This document shows, one piece after another, positions 16,877 to 25,203 of a stretch of 64,000 nt of DNA. Made by a program: the position numbers and the translations under genes. Below the pieces are notes generated by a model. That model saw nothing but the letters and a program-made list of their open reading frames with translations, was not told the DNA's origin and did no database searches. The DNA is from Drouetiella hepatica Uher 2000/2452. Lineage in GTDB: Bacteria > Cyanobacteriota > Cyanobacteriia > Elainellales > Elainellaceae. Location of the stretch: positions 123,643 to 187,642 of the forward strand of contig JAHHHD010000008.1 in the NCBI GenBank assembly GCA_019359505.1, read 5' to 3'. How positions within the stretch are numbered: the stretch's first letter is position 1; each line of letters opens with the position of its first letter.

Positions 16877-18310
16877 GTGCGTCTACTCTCCGTCAATTGG
16901 GTTCGATTTACGATCTTGCTGCTGCTAGGGCTGCTGCTGTTTTTTGGGTTTACTCTCTGGAAGCAGTCTTTAGCCCCTGCACCTGCCTCTCCAGCACTAT
17001 CGGCACCTTTGCCCCAAGATGCCCTCATTCAGGCTTACTTTAATCACGCTCAGTCTGCTTCCTACACTGAACCCTATCGCCACCAGCAGCGGCTAGGGGA
17101 TGATCTAGAGGCAGTAGTCGTTAAGGCGATCGCTACCGCCCGCTCTTCCATTCAGGTGGCAGTGCATGAACTCAATCTGCCCCATGTGGCACAAGCATTA
17201 GCCGAGCGGCAAAAGGCAGGTGTCCAGGTTCGTGTGATTGTGGAGAATATCTACAGCCGACCCATGAGCAGCATCACGCCTCAAGAAGTAGCCGCGATGG
17301 AACCCCGCGATCGCCGAAAATATCAGGAGTTTGTTCAACTTGCAGACCAAAATCAGAATGGCAGCCTAGAGACTGCCGAAATTGCTGCAGGCGACACCCT
17401 GGTAATTTTCAAAAATGCCGGAATTCCTGTAATTGACGACACGGCAGATGGCTCGAAGGGAAGCAGCCTGATGCACCACAAGTTTTTGGTGATTGATCAA
17501 CAGATAGTGATTATTGGCTCAGCTAATCTCACGCTATCGGATGTGCATGGCGACTTTTTATCTCCTGCTAGCCAAGGTAACGCCAATCATTTGCTAAAAA
17601 TTAGCAGCTTCGCTTTGGCAAAGCACTTTGCGGCAGAGTTTGAGCTGATGTGGGGAGACGGAGTGGGCGGCAAGCCTGACAGCAAATTTGGGCTGGATAA
17701 ACCCTATCGATCGCCCAAGCTAATTTCACTCGCTCAAGGCTCCACCATCACCGTGCAGTTTTCTCCGACCTCTTCGCGCTTACCTTGGCAGAAAAGCGTT
17801 AACGGGTTAATTGCTAGAATCCTAAATCATGCCGTTCGCACGATCGATTTGGCGCTCTTTGTGTTCTCTGACCAAACCATTAGCAATGTTTTAGAAACCA
17901 AGCGAGGTGTAGAGATCAAAGTTCTGATCGAGCCACAGTTTGCTTACCGAGAGTACAGTGAGGGGCTAGATGTGATGGGAGTAGCCCTTTTAAGCGATCG
18001 CTGCCGCTACGAAGCCGACAATCGTCCATGGCGCAAGCCGATCTCAACGGCAGGTATTCCAGCGCTTCCAGAAGGCGATCTTTTACATCATAAAATCGGT
18101 ATCATTGACGAGCACATCGTTATCACAGGCTCTCAAAACTGGAGTGAAGCAGCTAATCGCAGTAATGATGAAAACCTATTGGTAATCGATAATCGAACCG
18201 TGGCAGCCCATTTCCAACAAGAGTTCGATCGCCTATACCAGAGCGCAATACTGGGCGTTCCATCCACGCTTCAACAAAAAATTCAGAAGCAGCGATCGCG
18301 CTGTCGCTAA
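16877..18310 (+). CDS. phospholipase D-like protein with embedded EF-hand loop
   Basis: 477 residues, starting at a GTG. An N-terminal membrane anchor/signal (FTILLLLGLLLFFGFTLW, about 11-28) is followed by two PLD halves. The first HKD motif is at H200-x-K202...D207 with G-S-A-N-L-T after it; the second is in LHHKIGIIDEHIVITGSQNWS near 405-425. Both are intact, so phosphodiesterase activity is likely, placed outside the cytoplasm. Between strands of the first half is a perfect 12-residue EF-hand loop, D157-x-N-x-N-G-x-L-x-x-x-E168, which suggests calcium binding. Function may be nuclease or phospholipase; it lacks the membrane topology of cardiolipin synthase. Confidence 0.85.
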   Translation: MRLLSVNWVRFTILLLLGLLLFFGFTLWKQSLAPAPASPALSAPLPQDALIQAYFNHAQSASYTEPYRHQQRLGDDLEAVVVKAIATARSSIQVAVHELNLPHVAQALAERQKAGVQVRVIVENIYSRPMSSITPQEVAAMEPRDRRKYQEFVQLADQNQNGSLETAEIAAGDTLVIFKNAGIPVIDDTADGSKGSSLMHHKFLVIDQQIVIIGSANLTLSDVHGDFLSPASQGNANHLLKISSFALAKHFAAEFELMWGDGVGGKPDSKFGLDKPYRSPKLISLAQGSTITVQFSPTSSRLPWQKSVNGLIARILNHAVRTIDLALFVFSDQTISNVLETKRGVEIKVLIEPQFAYREYSEGLDVMGVALLSDRCRYEADNRPWRKPISTAGIPALPEGDLLHHKIGIIDEHIVITGSQNWSEAANRSNDENLLVIDNRTVAAHFQQEFDRLYQSAILGVPSTLQQKIQKQRSRCR

Positions 18311-18320
18311 ACATTCAGAC

Positions 18321-18358
18321 AGCCACAGGCTGATCTCTCAAGAAAACAACCTGTGGCT
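18321..18358. terminator. stem-loop between convergent genes
   Basis: AGCCACAGG and CCTGTGGCT form a 9-bp perfect stem around a 20-nt loop, placed between the stops of the PLD and Mn-catalase genes. A likely bidirectional terminator, though the U-tract is weak. Confidence 0.5.
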
Positions 18359-18368
18359 TCAGCCCTAT

Positions 18369-19052
18369 CTAGCCTTTTGCAGCTGGATTTTCAATGTATT
18401 TGAAATCTGGCTCAGCATTCCAATCTCCGCGCTGATCGCCTTCACCTTGGGACAAGTTGTAGTAAATATCTACAGTCTCATCAGGCTTGACATTGCCAAA
18501 GAACGGCTCGTCTAGCTTACCCAATGAGCCAAGTGCTTTCATAAACATCTTGGTGTGTGAGATTTCTCTCGACAGCAGGTGCACCAATGTGCTCTTGGTT
18601 CCCTCATCTGGTGCTAGTTTGATCAATGCCTCGTAGGTTTGACGTGCCCCTGCTTCTGCTGCAATATTAGCGCGTAGGTCGCGCACCACATCACCGCCTT
18701 CATTGATGTATTGTGCCGTCCAAGCAGAGCCTTGACTGTCTAGAAAGTGAGGACCCATACCGCGCACAGCAAACAGACTGCTCTTGAAAGCGTCCGTTTG
18801 ATCGACGTTTTTGGTGTGGGATTCTATCAGTTTGCCTACCATTTCCAGGTGACCAAATTCTTCGATCGCAATGTCTTGAAGCATGTCACGGATACCCGCA
18901 TTCTCGACATGAAATGACTGCACCCAGTACTGCAAAGCAGCCGTCAGCTCGCCCGTTGCGCCCCCAAACTGCTCTAGCAATAGCTGAGCAAATTTAGGAT
19001 TTGCTGCATCGACTTTGACTGAGTGAATGAGTTCTTTTTTGTGAAAAAACAT
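18369..19052 (-). CDS. manganese catalase family protein
   Basis: About 227 residues from the ATG at 19050-19052, which has a good AGGAG site (minus strand) 10 nt upstream. Ferritin-like four-helix fold with carboxylate/His ligands: E in ATGELTAALQYW, the E-x-x-H of AIEEFGHLEM, E in IAAEAGARQTYE, and E-x-x-H in SREISHTKMF. This pattern is that of non-haem dimanganese catalases (also YjqC/CotJC types), which dismutate hydrogen peroxide. The protein is shorter than Lactobacillus-type Mn-catalase (about 266), and like many cyanobacterial homologues has a short C-terminal lid. Confidence 0.9.
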   Translation of the reverse strand: MFFHKKELIHSVKVDAANPKFAQLLLEQFGGATGELTAALQYWVQSFHVENAGIRDMLQDIAIEEFGHLEMVGKLIESHTKNVDQTDAFKSSLFAVRGMGPHFLDSQGSAWTAQYINEGGDVVRDLRANIAAEAGARQTYEALIKLAPDEGTKSTLVHLLSREISHTKMFMKALGSLGKLDEPFFGNVKPDETVDIYYNLSQGEGDQRGDWNAEPDFKYIENPAAKG

Positions 19053-19538
19053 GGTCGAGTTCTCCTGGCAGATTCGCAATTTGAGCCAAGAAGTATTGTC
19101 TTGGCTCCCATGTATTCAGATTAGGGAACTGAGCCAAATAAACCCTGCATCTTGCGGTAGAACAAATGCTCAACTTTAGGTGCATTTAGCTTTTCATATT
19201 GTCATCAGAATAGGGATAAAAGTTATTGAGGATCGCGTACGAAATAAAACCCAATAGTTTTTTGGAAGTGCTGCGCTCCGTTCAGCACTTCCAAAAAACT
19301 ATTGGGATATTTAATTAAGGACTACCCAAAAAACTATTGCAGGTTAATTAATTTGCGATCCTAGAGCAGAGATTTGAGCAGGGATTTGAGTAGAGCTTGT
19401 GGCGATCGCTTTTGATATTCTGCAATTGTCCTCAAACGTCAATAATCAAGCCACAATAGAGTAACGACAGGGCAAAGATCGCCAGCAAAAGCCATATCGC
19501 TAAATTTGCCATACCACTAAATTTGCATGTAGATTCGT
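19053..19538. other. divergent intergenic region with palindromic repeat
   Basis: No ORF. It contains the MITE-like palindrome described separately (19228-19363) and the promoters for the Mn-catalase and AAA ATPase genes. Confidence 0.45.
19228..19363. mobile_element. palindromic MITE-like element, second family
   Basis: Outer ends GAGGATCGCG and (reverse complement of the right) TAGGATCGCAAAT are inverted copies. Inside, 19250-19306 is a hairpin with perfect 24-bp arms and a 9-nt tip containing GCGCTCCG. A third partial arm copy (CCAAAAAACTATTG) follows at about 19327-19340. The element at 35912-35988 shares the ATCGCAAA end. Confidence 0.65.
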
Positions 19539-21014
19539 ATGCCATTAGATTCGGCGGATAGCTTCATTGACAATTGGGCTTACCTGAAGGCAGAACTTCA
19601 GCGAATCGACCGGATACTCATGCTGGCCATAGCGCGACAGAAAAAAGAAACCAAAGATGTCGATCGCATTGCCCAATCTAAAGCCGATCGCGCCACTAGC
19701 CATTGGTGGAAGGGCGTAGTGTCGTTAGAGGGCAATGCGGCATACGATGAGTACCGTCAGCCTAGTCAGGCGGCTGCCAAACCTAGCCAGCAACAGCAGC
19801 TTGAGCAGCGCATTCGAGCAAGTCGGCAAAAGGGAGTGGTACTAGCGTTACCAGCGTTGAGCGATCGGCTTCAGCTAACGTCTTTCGAGAAAAACCTAGT
19901 CTTGATGAGTCTGGCTCCAGAGTTAAACCGTCGCTATGCCAAGCTGTATCGATTTTTGAGAACAGAGGAAACGGCAGTCAAGACCGATTTACCTAGCCTT
20001 GATCTGGTACTGAGGCTCTTTTGTCGCAACGATGTGGAATGGCGATCGGCTCGCAATCGGCTGCTGGAGGATTCACCCCTCAACCGCTATCAGCTTCTGC
20101 AACTTTTGCCCACTCCAGAGGAGACGCTGCTGAACTCTTCGCTAAAGCTAGAAGAAACGCTGCTGAATTACTTAGTCTCAGAGCAGCCTACTCTGGAAGC
20201 GTTAGAAGGGCTATTAAATCAGCGGCGCTCTATCCCTACGGCTCCCTCCAGCTATCTGAAGCAAACGGTAGCAGTCGTAGAATGGCAAGATCTAATTTTG
20301 CCTACGCCTCTATTGAACACTTTGCAATATTCGGTGCAACGTTTGCAGGGCTATACCCAGGTTGAGAAACTATGGCACTTTCAACCCCAGTCTACAGGCA
20401 TTGTGCTGCTGCTGTCAGGATCTGCCGGGACAGGCAAAACGATCGCGGCTCAAGCCATTGCCCACTCCCTGCAAACGCCGCTATTTCAGGTCAACCTGGC
20501 GCAAGTCCCCTCAGAGAACTATCCTCAGCTTCTACAGGATATTTCTACCCAAGCCCCGATCGTACTCCTGCTAGATGCGGCTCAGCTCTGGCTAGGGCGA
20601 TCGAGCAAATTAGACTCAGCCGCACTGCATCAGTTCTTTAACCAACGCCATCATCAGCCTGCATTAACTTTGCTGAGTGTGCCACTTTCTTGCGTTATTC
20701 CAGCAGATTGGCGATCGCACATTGACCAAACTTTGTCATTTCCCTTGCCCTCTGAACGCGATCGCCTCCAGCTCTGGAAACGCGCCTTTCCGCCCCAGGT
20801 ACCGATCGCCACAGACATTGACTGGCAGACTTTAGCCCAACAGCTTTCCCTCACGGGCGGCGAGATTGGCGCGATCGCGCAAGATACCATTCTTTACGCA
20901 GCGGCGATCGAGTCTCCCAAGGTCAGCATGGAACATCTGCTGTCTGTGCTGGCGCAACGCGGTATTGCGCTGAAACGCAAAGAGCTAAAAGCAAAATCGT
21001 CTGCTTCTGATTGA
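19539..21014 (+). CDS. AAA family ATPase with degenerate Walker B
   Basis: 491 residues. The N-terminal half (about 1-240) is helical, including the phrase IARQKKETKDVDRIAQSKAD and a winged-helix-like stretch seen in ATPases linked to contractile injection systems. The C-terminal AAA module has Walker A G-S-A-G-T-G-K-T at 294-301 and strand IVLLLDAAQLW (341-351), where the usual Walker B D-E is D346-A347: the catalytic Glu is missing. The downstream small lid domain (GGEIGAIAQDTILYAA) is present. Nucleotide may be bound but hydrolysed poorly, if at all. No tail, sheath or baseplate genes are nearby. ATG at 19539. Confidence 0.82.
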   Translation: MPLDSADSFIDNWAYLKAELQRIDRILMLAIARQKKETKDVDRIAQSKADRATSHWWKGVVSLEGNAAYDEYRQPSQAAAKPSQQQQLEQRIRASRQKGVVLALPALSDRLQLTSFEKNLVLMSLAPELNRRYAKLYRFLRTEETAVKTDLPSLDLVLRLFCRNDVEWRSARNRLLEDSPLNRYQLLQLLPTPEETLLNSSLKLEETLLNYLVSEQPTLEALEGLLNQRRSIPTAPSSYLKQTVAVVEWQDLILPTPLLNTLQYSVQRLQGYTQVEKLWHFQPQSTGIVLLLSGSAGTGKTIAAQAIAHSLQTPLFQVNLAQVPSENYPQLLQDISTQAPIVLLLDAAQLWLGRSSKLDSAALHQFFNQRHHQPALTLLSVPLSCVIPADWRSHIDQTLSFPLPSERDRLQLWKRAFPPQVPIATDIDWQTLAQQLSLTGGEIGAIAQDTILYAAAIESPKVSMEHLLSVLAQRGIALKRKELKAKSSASD

Positions 21015-21034
21015 GCACCTCGAAGCGACTGGAA

Positions 21035-21421
21035 CTAGATGGGGCTACAAAGCTCAACGAGAATGCCATCCAAATCTCGCACATAGGCAACGGTCTGCCC
21101 CCAAGGTTTAACTTTGGGCTGGGCAAGGGCGATCGCCCCAGCTTCGACCGCCCGCAAAAAAGCAGCTGGCACATCTTCTGTCACAAAACCGATTTCAATC
21201 CCGGCGGGGGAAGCCGCCAAACTATTTTCCTGGAATCCTTCAGGAAAGTTGGACTTTGCCAAATCATTGCTGGCAAAAGCCAACGCCGTTGCGCCAGTCT
21301 CTATCTCAGCGTACTGTTTGGTTTCATCAATAAACCGTTGCGTCACGCCAAATGCCTTTTCGTAGAAAGCAACCGATCGAACAACATCACTCACATAAAG
21401 GATGGTGTAAGCAAATTTCAT
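21035..21421 (-). CDS. VOC/glyoxalase-fold protein
   Basis: 128 residues forming one pair of beta-alpha-beta-beta-beta units: FAYTILYVSDVVRSVAFYEKAFG at the start and VAYVRDLDGILVELCSP at the end. The E of L-V-E-L is a standard metal ligand position; the His ligand usual near residue 5 is replaced by Tyr (FAYTILY). It may be a glyoxalase I-like lyase, a dioxygenase-fold protein or a resistance-type binding protein; the exact reaction is not clear. ATG at 21419-21421. Confidence 0.85.
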   Translation of the reverse strand: MKFAYTILYVSDVVRSVAFYEKAFGVTQRFIDETKQYAEIETGATALAFASNDLAKSNFPEGFQENSLAASPAGIEIGFVTEDVPAAFLRAVEAGAIALAQPKVKPWGQTVAYVRDLDGILVELCSPI

Positions 21422-21467
21422 AGAATGTGACCTCTGGCGCGAAGCTTATAAGTACAAATATACTATC

Positions 21468-22214
21468 CTATCTGCTCATCCAATCCGCAATTCCATAAAA
21501 AATCGGCGTTAGCAGCAGCGCAGGTAAAAAAGACGCTACTCGAATTTGTCCCATCTGAAGCAGATTAAAACCCAGTCCCATAATCATCAGACCTCCCACT
21601 CCCGTGAGCAGCACAACCTGGGGCGCATGAGCTGGATCAGGCAAGGCTTGAGCCAGAAAACCTGCCGCCAAAGACATACCGCCCTGGTAAACCAAAATCG
21701 GCAGCACCGAGAAGCCAGAACCAATGCCATAGCTGCTGGTGAGAGCGATCGCCGCCAGTCCATCCATTGAGGCTTTGAGAGTGAGAATGGTGTTGTCTCC
21801 GGTTAGCCCGTTATTAAGGCTACCCAGCAGCGCCATAGGCCCTATGCAGAACAGGAGGCTGGCAGCAACAAACCCTTCCGTAAAGCTGCCCTTGCCCTTA
21901 AAACGGTGCTTGAGCCAATCGCCCAATACAGTCAGCCGTTCCTCAATTTCACAGTATTCGCCCAACAAACCCCCAATGACGATCGCCACCAGCCCCACGA
22001 TCACCCCTGCCACCTGTCCTGCAGTCACCTGGCTTAGCTCTGCCGCCATACTAATGCCGACATAGAGCACAATTAGCCCTACACCTTGAGTGATGACCTT
22101 TTGCATTCGTAGGGGCAGCCGTCCGCGCAACATCAACCCCAGCCCAGTGCCTATCAAAATAGTTGCAATATTGATCCAGGTGCCGCTCGTGCGTGTCCAA
22201 AAATCGAGTGCCAT
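21468..22214 (-). CDS. DUF554 family membrane protein
   Basis: 248 residues, about seven membrane helices. Start WTRTSGTWINIATILIGTGLGLMLRGRLP and the motif FCIGPMALLGSLNNGLTGD are typical of DUF554 (YdfK/YqgA). Inner-membrane protein, presumed transporter, substrate unknown. It lies upstream of the glyoxalase-fold gene on the same strand with a 46-bp gap, so they may be cotranscribed. Confidence 0.88.
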   Translation of the reverse strand: MALDFWTRTSGTWINIATILIGTGLGLMLRGRLPLRMQKVITQGVGLIVLYVGISMAAELSQVTAGQVAGVIVGLVAIVIGGLLGEYCEIEERLTVLGDWLKHRFKGKGSFTEGFVAASLLFCIGPMALLGSLNNGLTGDNTILTLKASMDGLAAIALTSSYGIGSGFSVLPILVYQGGMSLAAGFLAQALPDPAHAPQVVLLTGVGGLMIMGLGFNLLQMGQIRVASFLPALLLTPIFYGIADWMSR

Positions 22215-22289
22215 AGATCAACTTACAGCGCTTTGCGCTCGGCTAGGTGTAGATTCTTTTTTCAGAGTTTATACAATTGAAAATTGCTG

Positions 22290-22381
22290 TATAGCTGTAG
22301 ACAGCGCGGTTAGGGTAAGGACATTTTAGTGGCGCGCTCCGCGCGCCACCAAAATGTCCTTAGCAAGGTGGCTACTCTATA
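22290..22381. mobile_element. IS630-type MITE, copy 3
   Basis: 92 bp. Left end TATAGCTGTAG, right end (reverse complement) TATAGAGTAGCC, both with AAGGACATT inside. The hairpin at 22317-22361 (21-bp arms, one mismatch) has tip GCGCGCTCCGCGCGC. It abuts the next inverted-repeat element directly. Confidence 0.75.
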
Positions 22382-22382
22382 A

Positions 22383-22473
22383 CCCTCTTTTGTCAAACTG
22401 GGGTCAAAGCTTGATTTCTCGTGGGCTGAAATGGCGTAGATCTGTTCAAAAATCCTGGATTGACAAAAGAGGG
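22383..22473. mobile_element. 91-bp element with 14-bp perfect terminal inverted repeats
   Basis: CCCTCTTTTGTCAA at 22383-22396 is repeated inverted as TTGACAAAAGAGGG at 22460-22473. The interior shows no ORF. It looks like a separate MITE class, inserted right beside the IS630-type copy downstream of psaC. The flanks contain further partial matches (TGACAAAAGGGAG near 22490). Confidence 0.6.
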
Positions 22474-22646
22474 ATAAAACGCAGAGCAATGACAAAAGGG
22501 AGAATATAAAAAAGAAGTCCCAAAAAAAAGAGGGTGATGAACCCCTCTGTAGATGATAAATCAAGGCGCATCCAAAAACGCACGCATTGAAAAACGCACG
22601 TACAGAGACACGCAGAATATGTAAAGGCAAAGGCGTTTTATAGTAT
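22474..22646. other. psaC downstream region
   Basis: Repetitive short motifs (GCGTGCGTTTTT and ACGTGCGTTTTTC on the minus strand near 22575-22605) lie in the 3' flank of psaC and may help end transcription. No ORF is supported. Confidence 0.35.
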
Positions 22647-23285
<639 letters not shown>

Positions 23286-23624
23286 ATGGGTTGGTTAAGC
23301 AGAATTTTCCCCGGACTCAAGAAGCCCGCGACCCCTCCAGTTGTTGCTAATGCAACTACTCCGACTGGAGAGAGCATTCCTCCTGCAAAAGTGGGTTTGA
23401 ATGGCGAATTTGATGAAAGCGGTTTGGCTAAGCGCGTCGTAGTCGCTTTTGATGACGATGCTCAACTAGATGATATTGAGACGCTTTGGGTCGCTCAACT
23501 GAGCGGTCAAGTCGTTCTGAAGGGTAAAGTGCCTAGTCAGGCAATTCTAGACAAAGCGGTGTCTGTGGCATCTAGTGTTGAAGGTGCGGCTGGAGTTGAT
23601 ACCAGCGGCGTGACGATCGGTTAG
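23286..23624 (+). CDS. BON domain protein
   Basis: 112 residues. A short basic/hydrophobic start (MGWLSRIFPGLKKP), a flexible Pro/Thr segment, then one BON domain (about 48-112) with the strand-turn pattern LSGQVVLKGKVPSQAILDKAVSVASSVEGAAGVDTSGVTI. BON domains bind phospholipid or other proteins in envelope stress proteins (OsmY, Kbp). No signal peptide is evident, so it may be cytoplasmic, like the K+-binding Kbp type without its LysM. A strong terminator follows at 23686-23720. Confidence 0.85.
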   Translation: MGWLSRIFPGLKKPATPPVVANATTPTGESIPPAKVGLNGEFDESGLAKRVVVAFDDDAQLDDIETLWVAQLSGQVVLKGKVPSQAILDKAVSVASSVEGAAGVDTSGVTIG

Positions 23625-23625
23625 C

Positions 23626-23676
23626 ACTGGGTTCATGACACTGGGTTCATAGAACCGGGTTCAGAACCGGGTTCAG
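23626..23676 (+). repeat. four short GGGTTCA repeats
   Basis: ACTGGGTTCATGAC, ACTGGGTTCATAGA, ACCGGGTTCAGA and ACCGGGTTCAGA occur in a row directly after the BON stop codon. Two periods (15 then 13 bp). No ORF uses them. Confidence 0.6.
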
Positions 23677-23685
23677 AACACACTT

Positions 23686-23720
23686 GATTAGGCTTGGCGG
23701 AGTCTCTGCCAAGCCTAATC
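23686..23720 (+). terminator. strong hairpin after the BON gene
   Basis: Perfect 13-bp stem GATTAGGCTTGGC / GCCAAGCCTAATC with a 9-nt loop. It is not followed at once by a long T run, so it may instead be a processing or stability hairpin between the BON and DUF937 genes. Confidence 0.6.
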
Positions 23721-23771
23721 TGCGGATTTAAAGTTTTTTCAGGCGTTGAAGTTTCAGTAGGGCAGAAAATT

Positions 23772-24335
23772 ATGGGGCTTTTTGACCAAATTCTGGGAGC
23801 GATCGACAATCCCAACCAGCAGGCAAATCCTGACCAGCTCAGCGCCATTTTGAATACGGTGCAGCAGACCGCCAGCGCTCAGGGAATTCAGCCCGCTGCA
23901 TCAAACGATGTCCTGTCGATGCTGGGCGGCTATGTGCGATCGGCATTACAGCAGCAGACGGCTACAGGCGGACGCGGACAGGCAGAGGCGATCGTCAATC
24001 AATTTGGCGGCACCAGCCCCAGCACGGCTGCCCTAGGTGCGATATTCAATCCCACTCAGCAGCAGCAGGTCGCTCAGGCAATCTCTCAGCGCACCGGGAT
24101 TAGCGCCGATGCCATTTTGGGAATGCTGCCAATGCTGATTCCAGTCGTGCTGAATTTGCTCAAGTCAGGAGCCAGTCAGCCGCAAGCAGGAGCCAGTCAG
24201 CCGCAAGCAGGACAGATAGGGCAGGCTCCCGGCGGCAACCCTGTTCTCAACTCATTTTTGGATGCTGACGGCGATGGTGATGTGGATATTGCCGATGCGA
24301 TGTCAATGGCAGGAGAGTATCTCGGTCAGCGCTAG
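23772..24335 (+). CDS. DUF937 protein with C-terminal EF-hand/dockerin-like loop
   Basis: About 187 residues from the ATG at 23772 (MGLFDQILGAIDNPNQQANPDQL). DUF937 helices fill the first two thirds. A perfect 21-bp duplication (24168-24209) encodes the heptapeptide GASQPQA twice. The C-terminus has a calcium-loop pattern D-A-D-G-D-G-D-V-D-I-A-D, followed by A-M-S-M-A-G. The function of DUF937 is unknown. The frame is open from 23694, but that part covers the hairpin and is rejected. Confidence 0.8.
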   Translation: MGLFDQILGAIDNPNQQANPDQLSAILNTVQQTASAQGIQPAASNDVLSMLGGYVRSALQQQTATGGRGQAEAIVNQFGGTSPSTAALGAIFNPTQQQQVAQAISQRTGISADAILGMLPMLIPVVLNLLKSGASQPQAGASQPQAGQIGQAPGGNPVLNSFLDADGDGDVDIADAMSMAGEYLGQR

Positions 24336-24378
24336 ACTGAGAAGGTCAGATTTGAGTTTGGAATAGCAAGGGTATCGC

Positions 24379-25068
24379 ATGGCAACCGACAAAGATAGAG
24401 CGATCGCGCCGCGCCCTGAGCAGCAAGCTGACCTCCCGCAGGTCGAGCATCAGAATGTGCCTGCTGAGCATCGCGGTTTACACGATTTTCTCTACAGCTC
24501 CGAAGACGAGCATGGAGCAGCAGAGCAGGCAGGCGCGATCGACACTGGCAACGGCAGCGCGATCGAGTCTTTGCATTCGTGGTGCGATCGCGCTACGAAT
24601 GCAAAAGTTGCGGGAGTTTATGCGGTTTTAGACAGCCAGCAGCAAACGCAGTACATTGGCTATTCCCGTAACGTGCTGCTGTCCCTCAACGGGCATTTGG
24701 CGCAAAATGGCGAGACTTGTGCATTTGTTCGAGTCGAGGCGTTTAAGTTTCCTAAACGCACCGAAATGGAAGCCCTGAGAGACGCCTGGATTGCCCAGCT
24801 AGACACCCTGCCTCCGGGCAACGGAGCGGAAGGCGATCGCTGGGCTAACGGTGGCGAAGTGGCAAAAGCAGCCATGTCTGAGGCAGAGCGCAACGCCTAC
24901 GAAGAAAAGAAGCTGAAACTGCGTAAAGCTATGGCAGACGACACTTTAAGTAGACCAGAAGCGCATCCTGAAGCCATTGACGTGCGACAGCAAAATCTAG
25001 AGGCTGCGGTGCAAAATGATGACTGGAGTGCCGTGATCCAAACGCAAACCCAGGAAACACAAGATTAG
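24379..25068 (+). CDS. GIY-YIG nuclease superfamily protein
   Basis: 229 residues. Long acidic N-terminal lead, then the core at about 76-135: AGVYAVLDSQQQTQYIGYSRNVLLSL, in which G-V-Y and Y-I-G replace the canonical GIY and YIG, followed by R in the expected helix and E in PKRTEMEALRDAWI. This layout is common in cyanobacterial proteins of unknown substrate. Whether it cuts DNA is not known. It stands alone, 43 bp after the DUF937 gene, and a large palindrome follows its stop. Confidence 0.8.
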   Translation: MATDKDRAIAPRPEQQADLPQVEHQNVPAEHRGLHDFLYSSEDEHGAAEQAGAIDTGNGSAIESLHSWCDRATNAKVAGVYAVLDSQQQTQYIGYSRNVLLSLNGHLAQNGETCAFVRVEAFKFPKRTEMEALRDAWIAQLDTLPPGNGAEGDRWANGGEVAKAAMSEAERNAYEEKKLKLRKAMADDTLSRPEAHPEAIDVRQQNLEAAVQNDDWSAVIQTQTQETQD

Positions 25069-25074
25069 GAGACG

Positions 25075-25157
25075 TTGCTTAATCGGGCTATGAAATTTAT
25101 TTTGGGAGATGCGCTCCGCGCATCTCCCAAAATAAATTTCATAGCCCGATTAAGCAA
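25075..25157. mobile_element. 83-bp perfect palindrome (MITE-like)
   Basis: Two perfect 40-bp arms (TTGCTTAATCGGGCTATGAA... inverted) around a 3-nt loop TCC. The tip GCGCTCCGCGC matches those of the palindromes at 14097 and 22317, but the arms differ. Diverged inverted flanks (AGATTAGGAG and GGAATCGCAA) extend it slightly. It lies between two convergent genes and could act as a bidirectional terminator. Confidence 0.8.
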
Positions 25158-25203
25158 TACCGATTAGGAATCGCAAGGTTAAGGCATCCCTGCTAGGAGA
25201 GGC

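Noticed and set aside
19539..21014. Contractile injection system locus
   Set aside because: Only the ATPase resembles one; no sheath, tube, spike or baseplate genes within the window.
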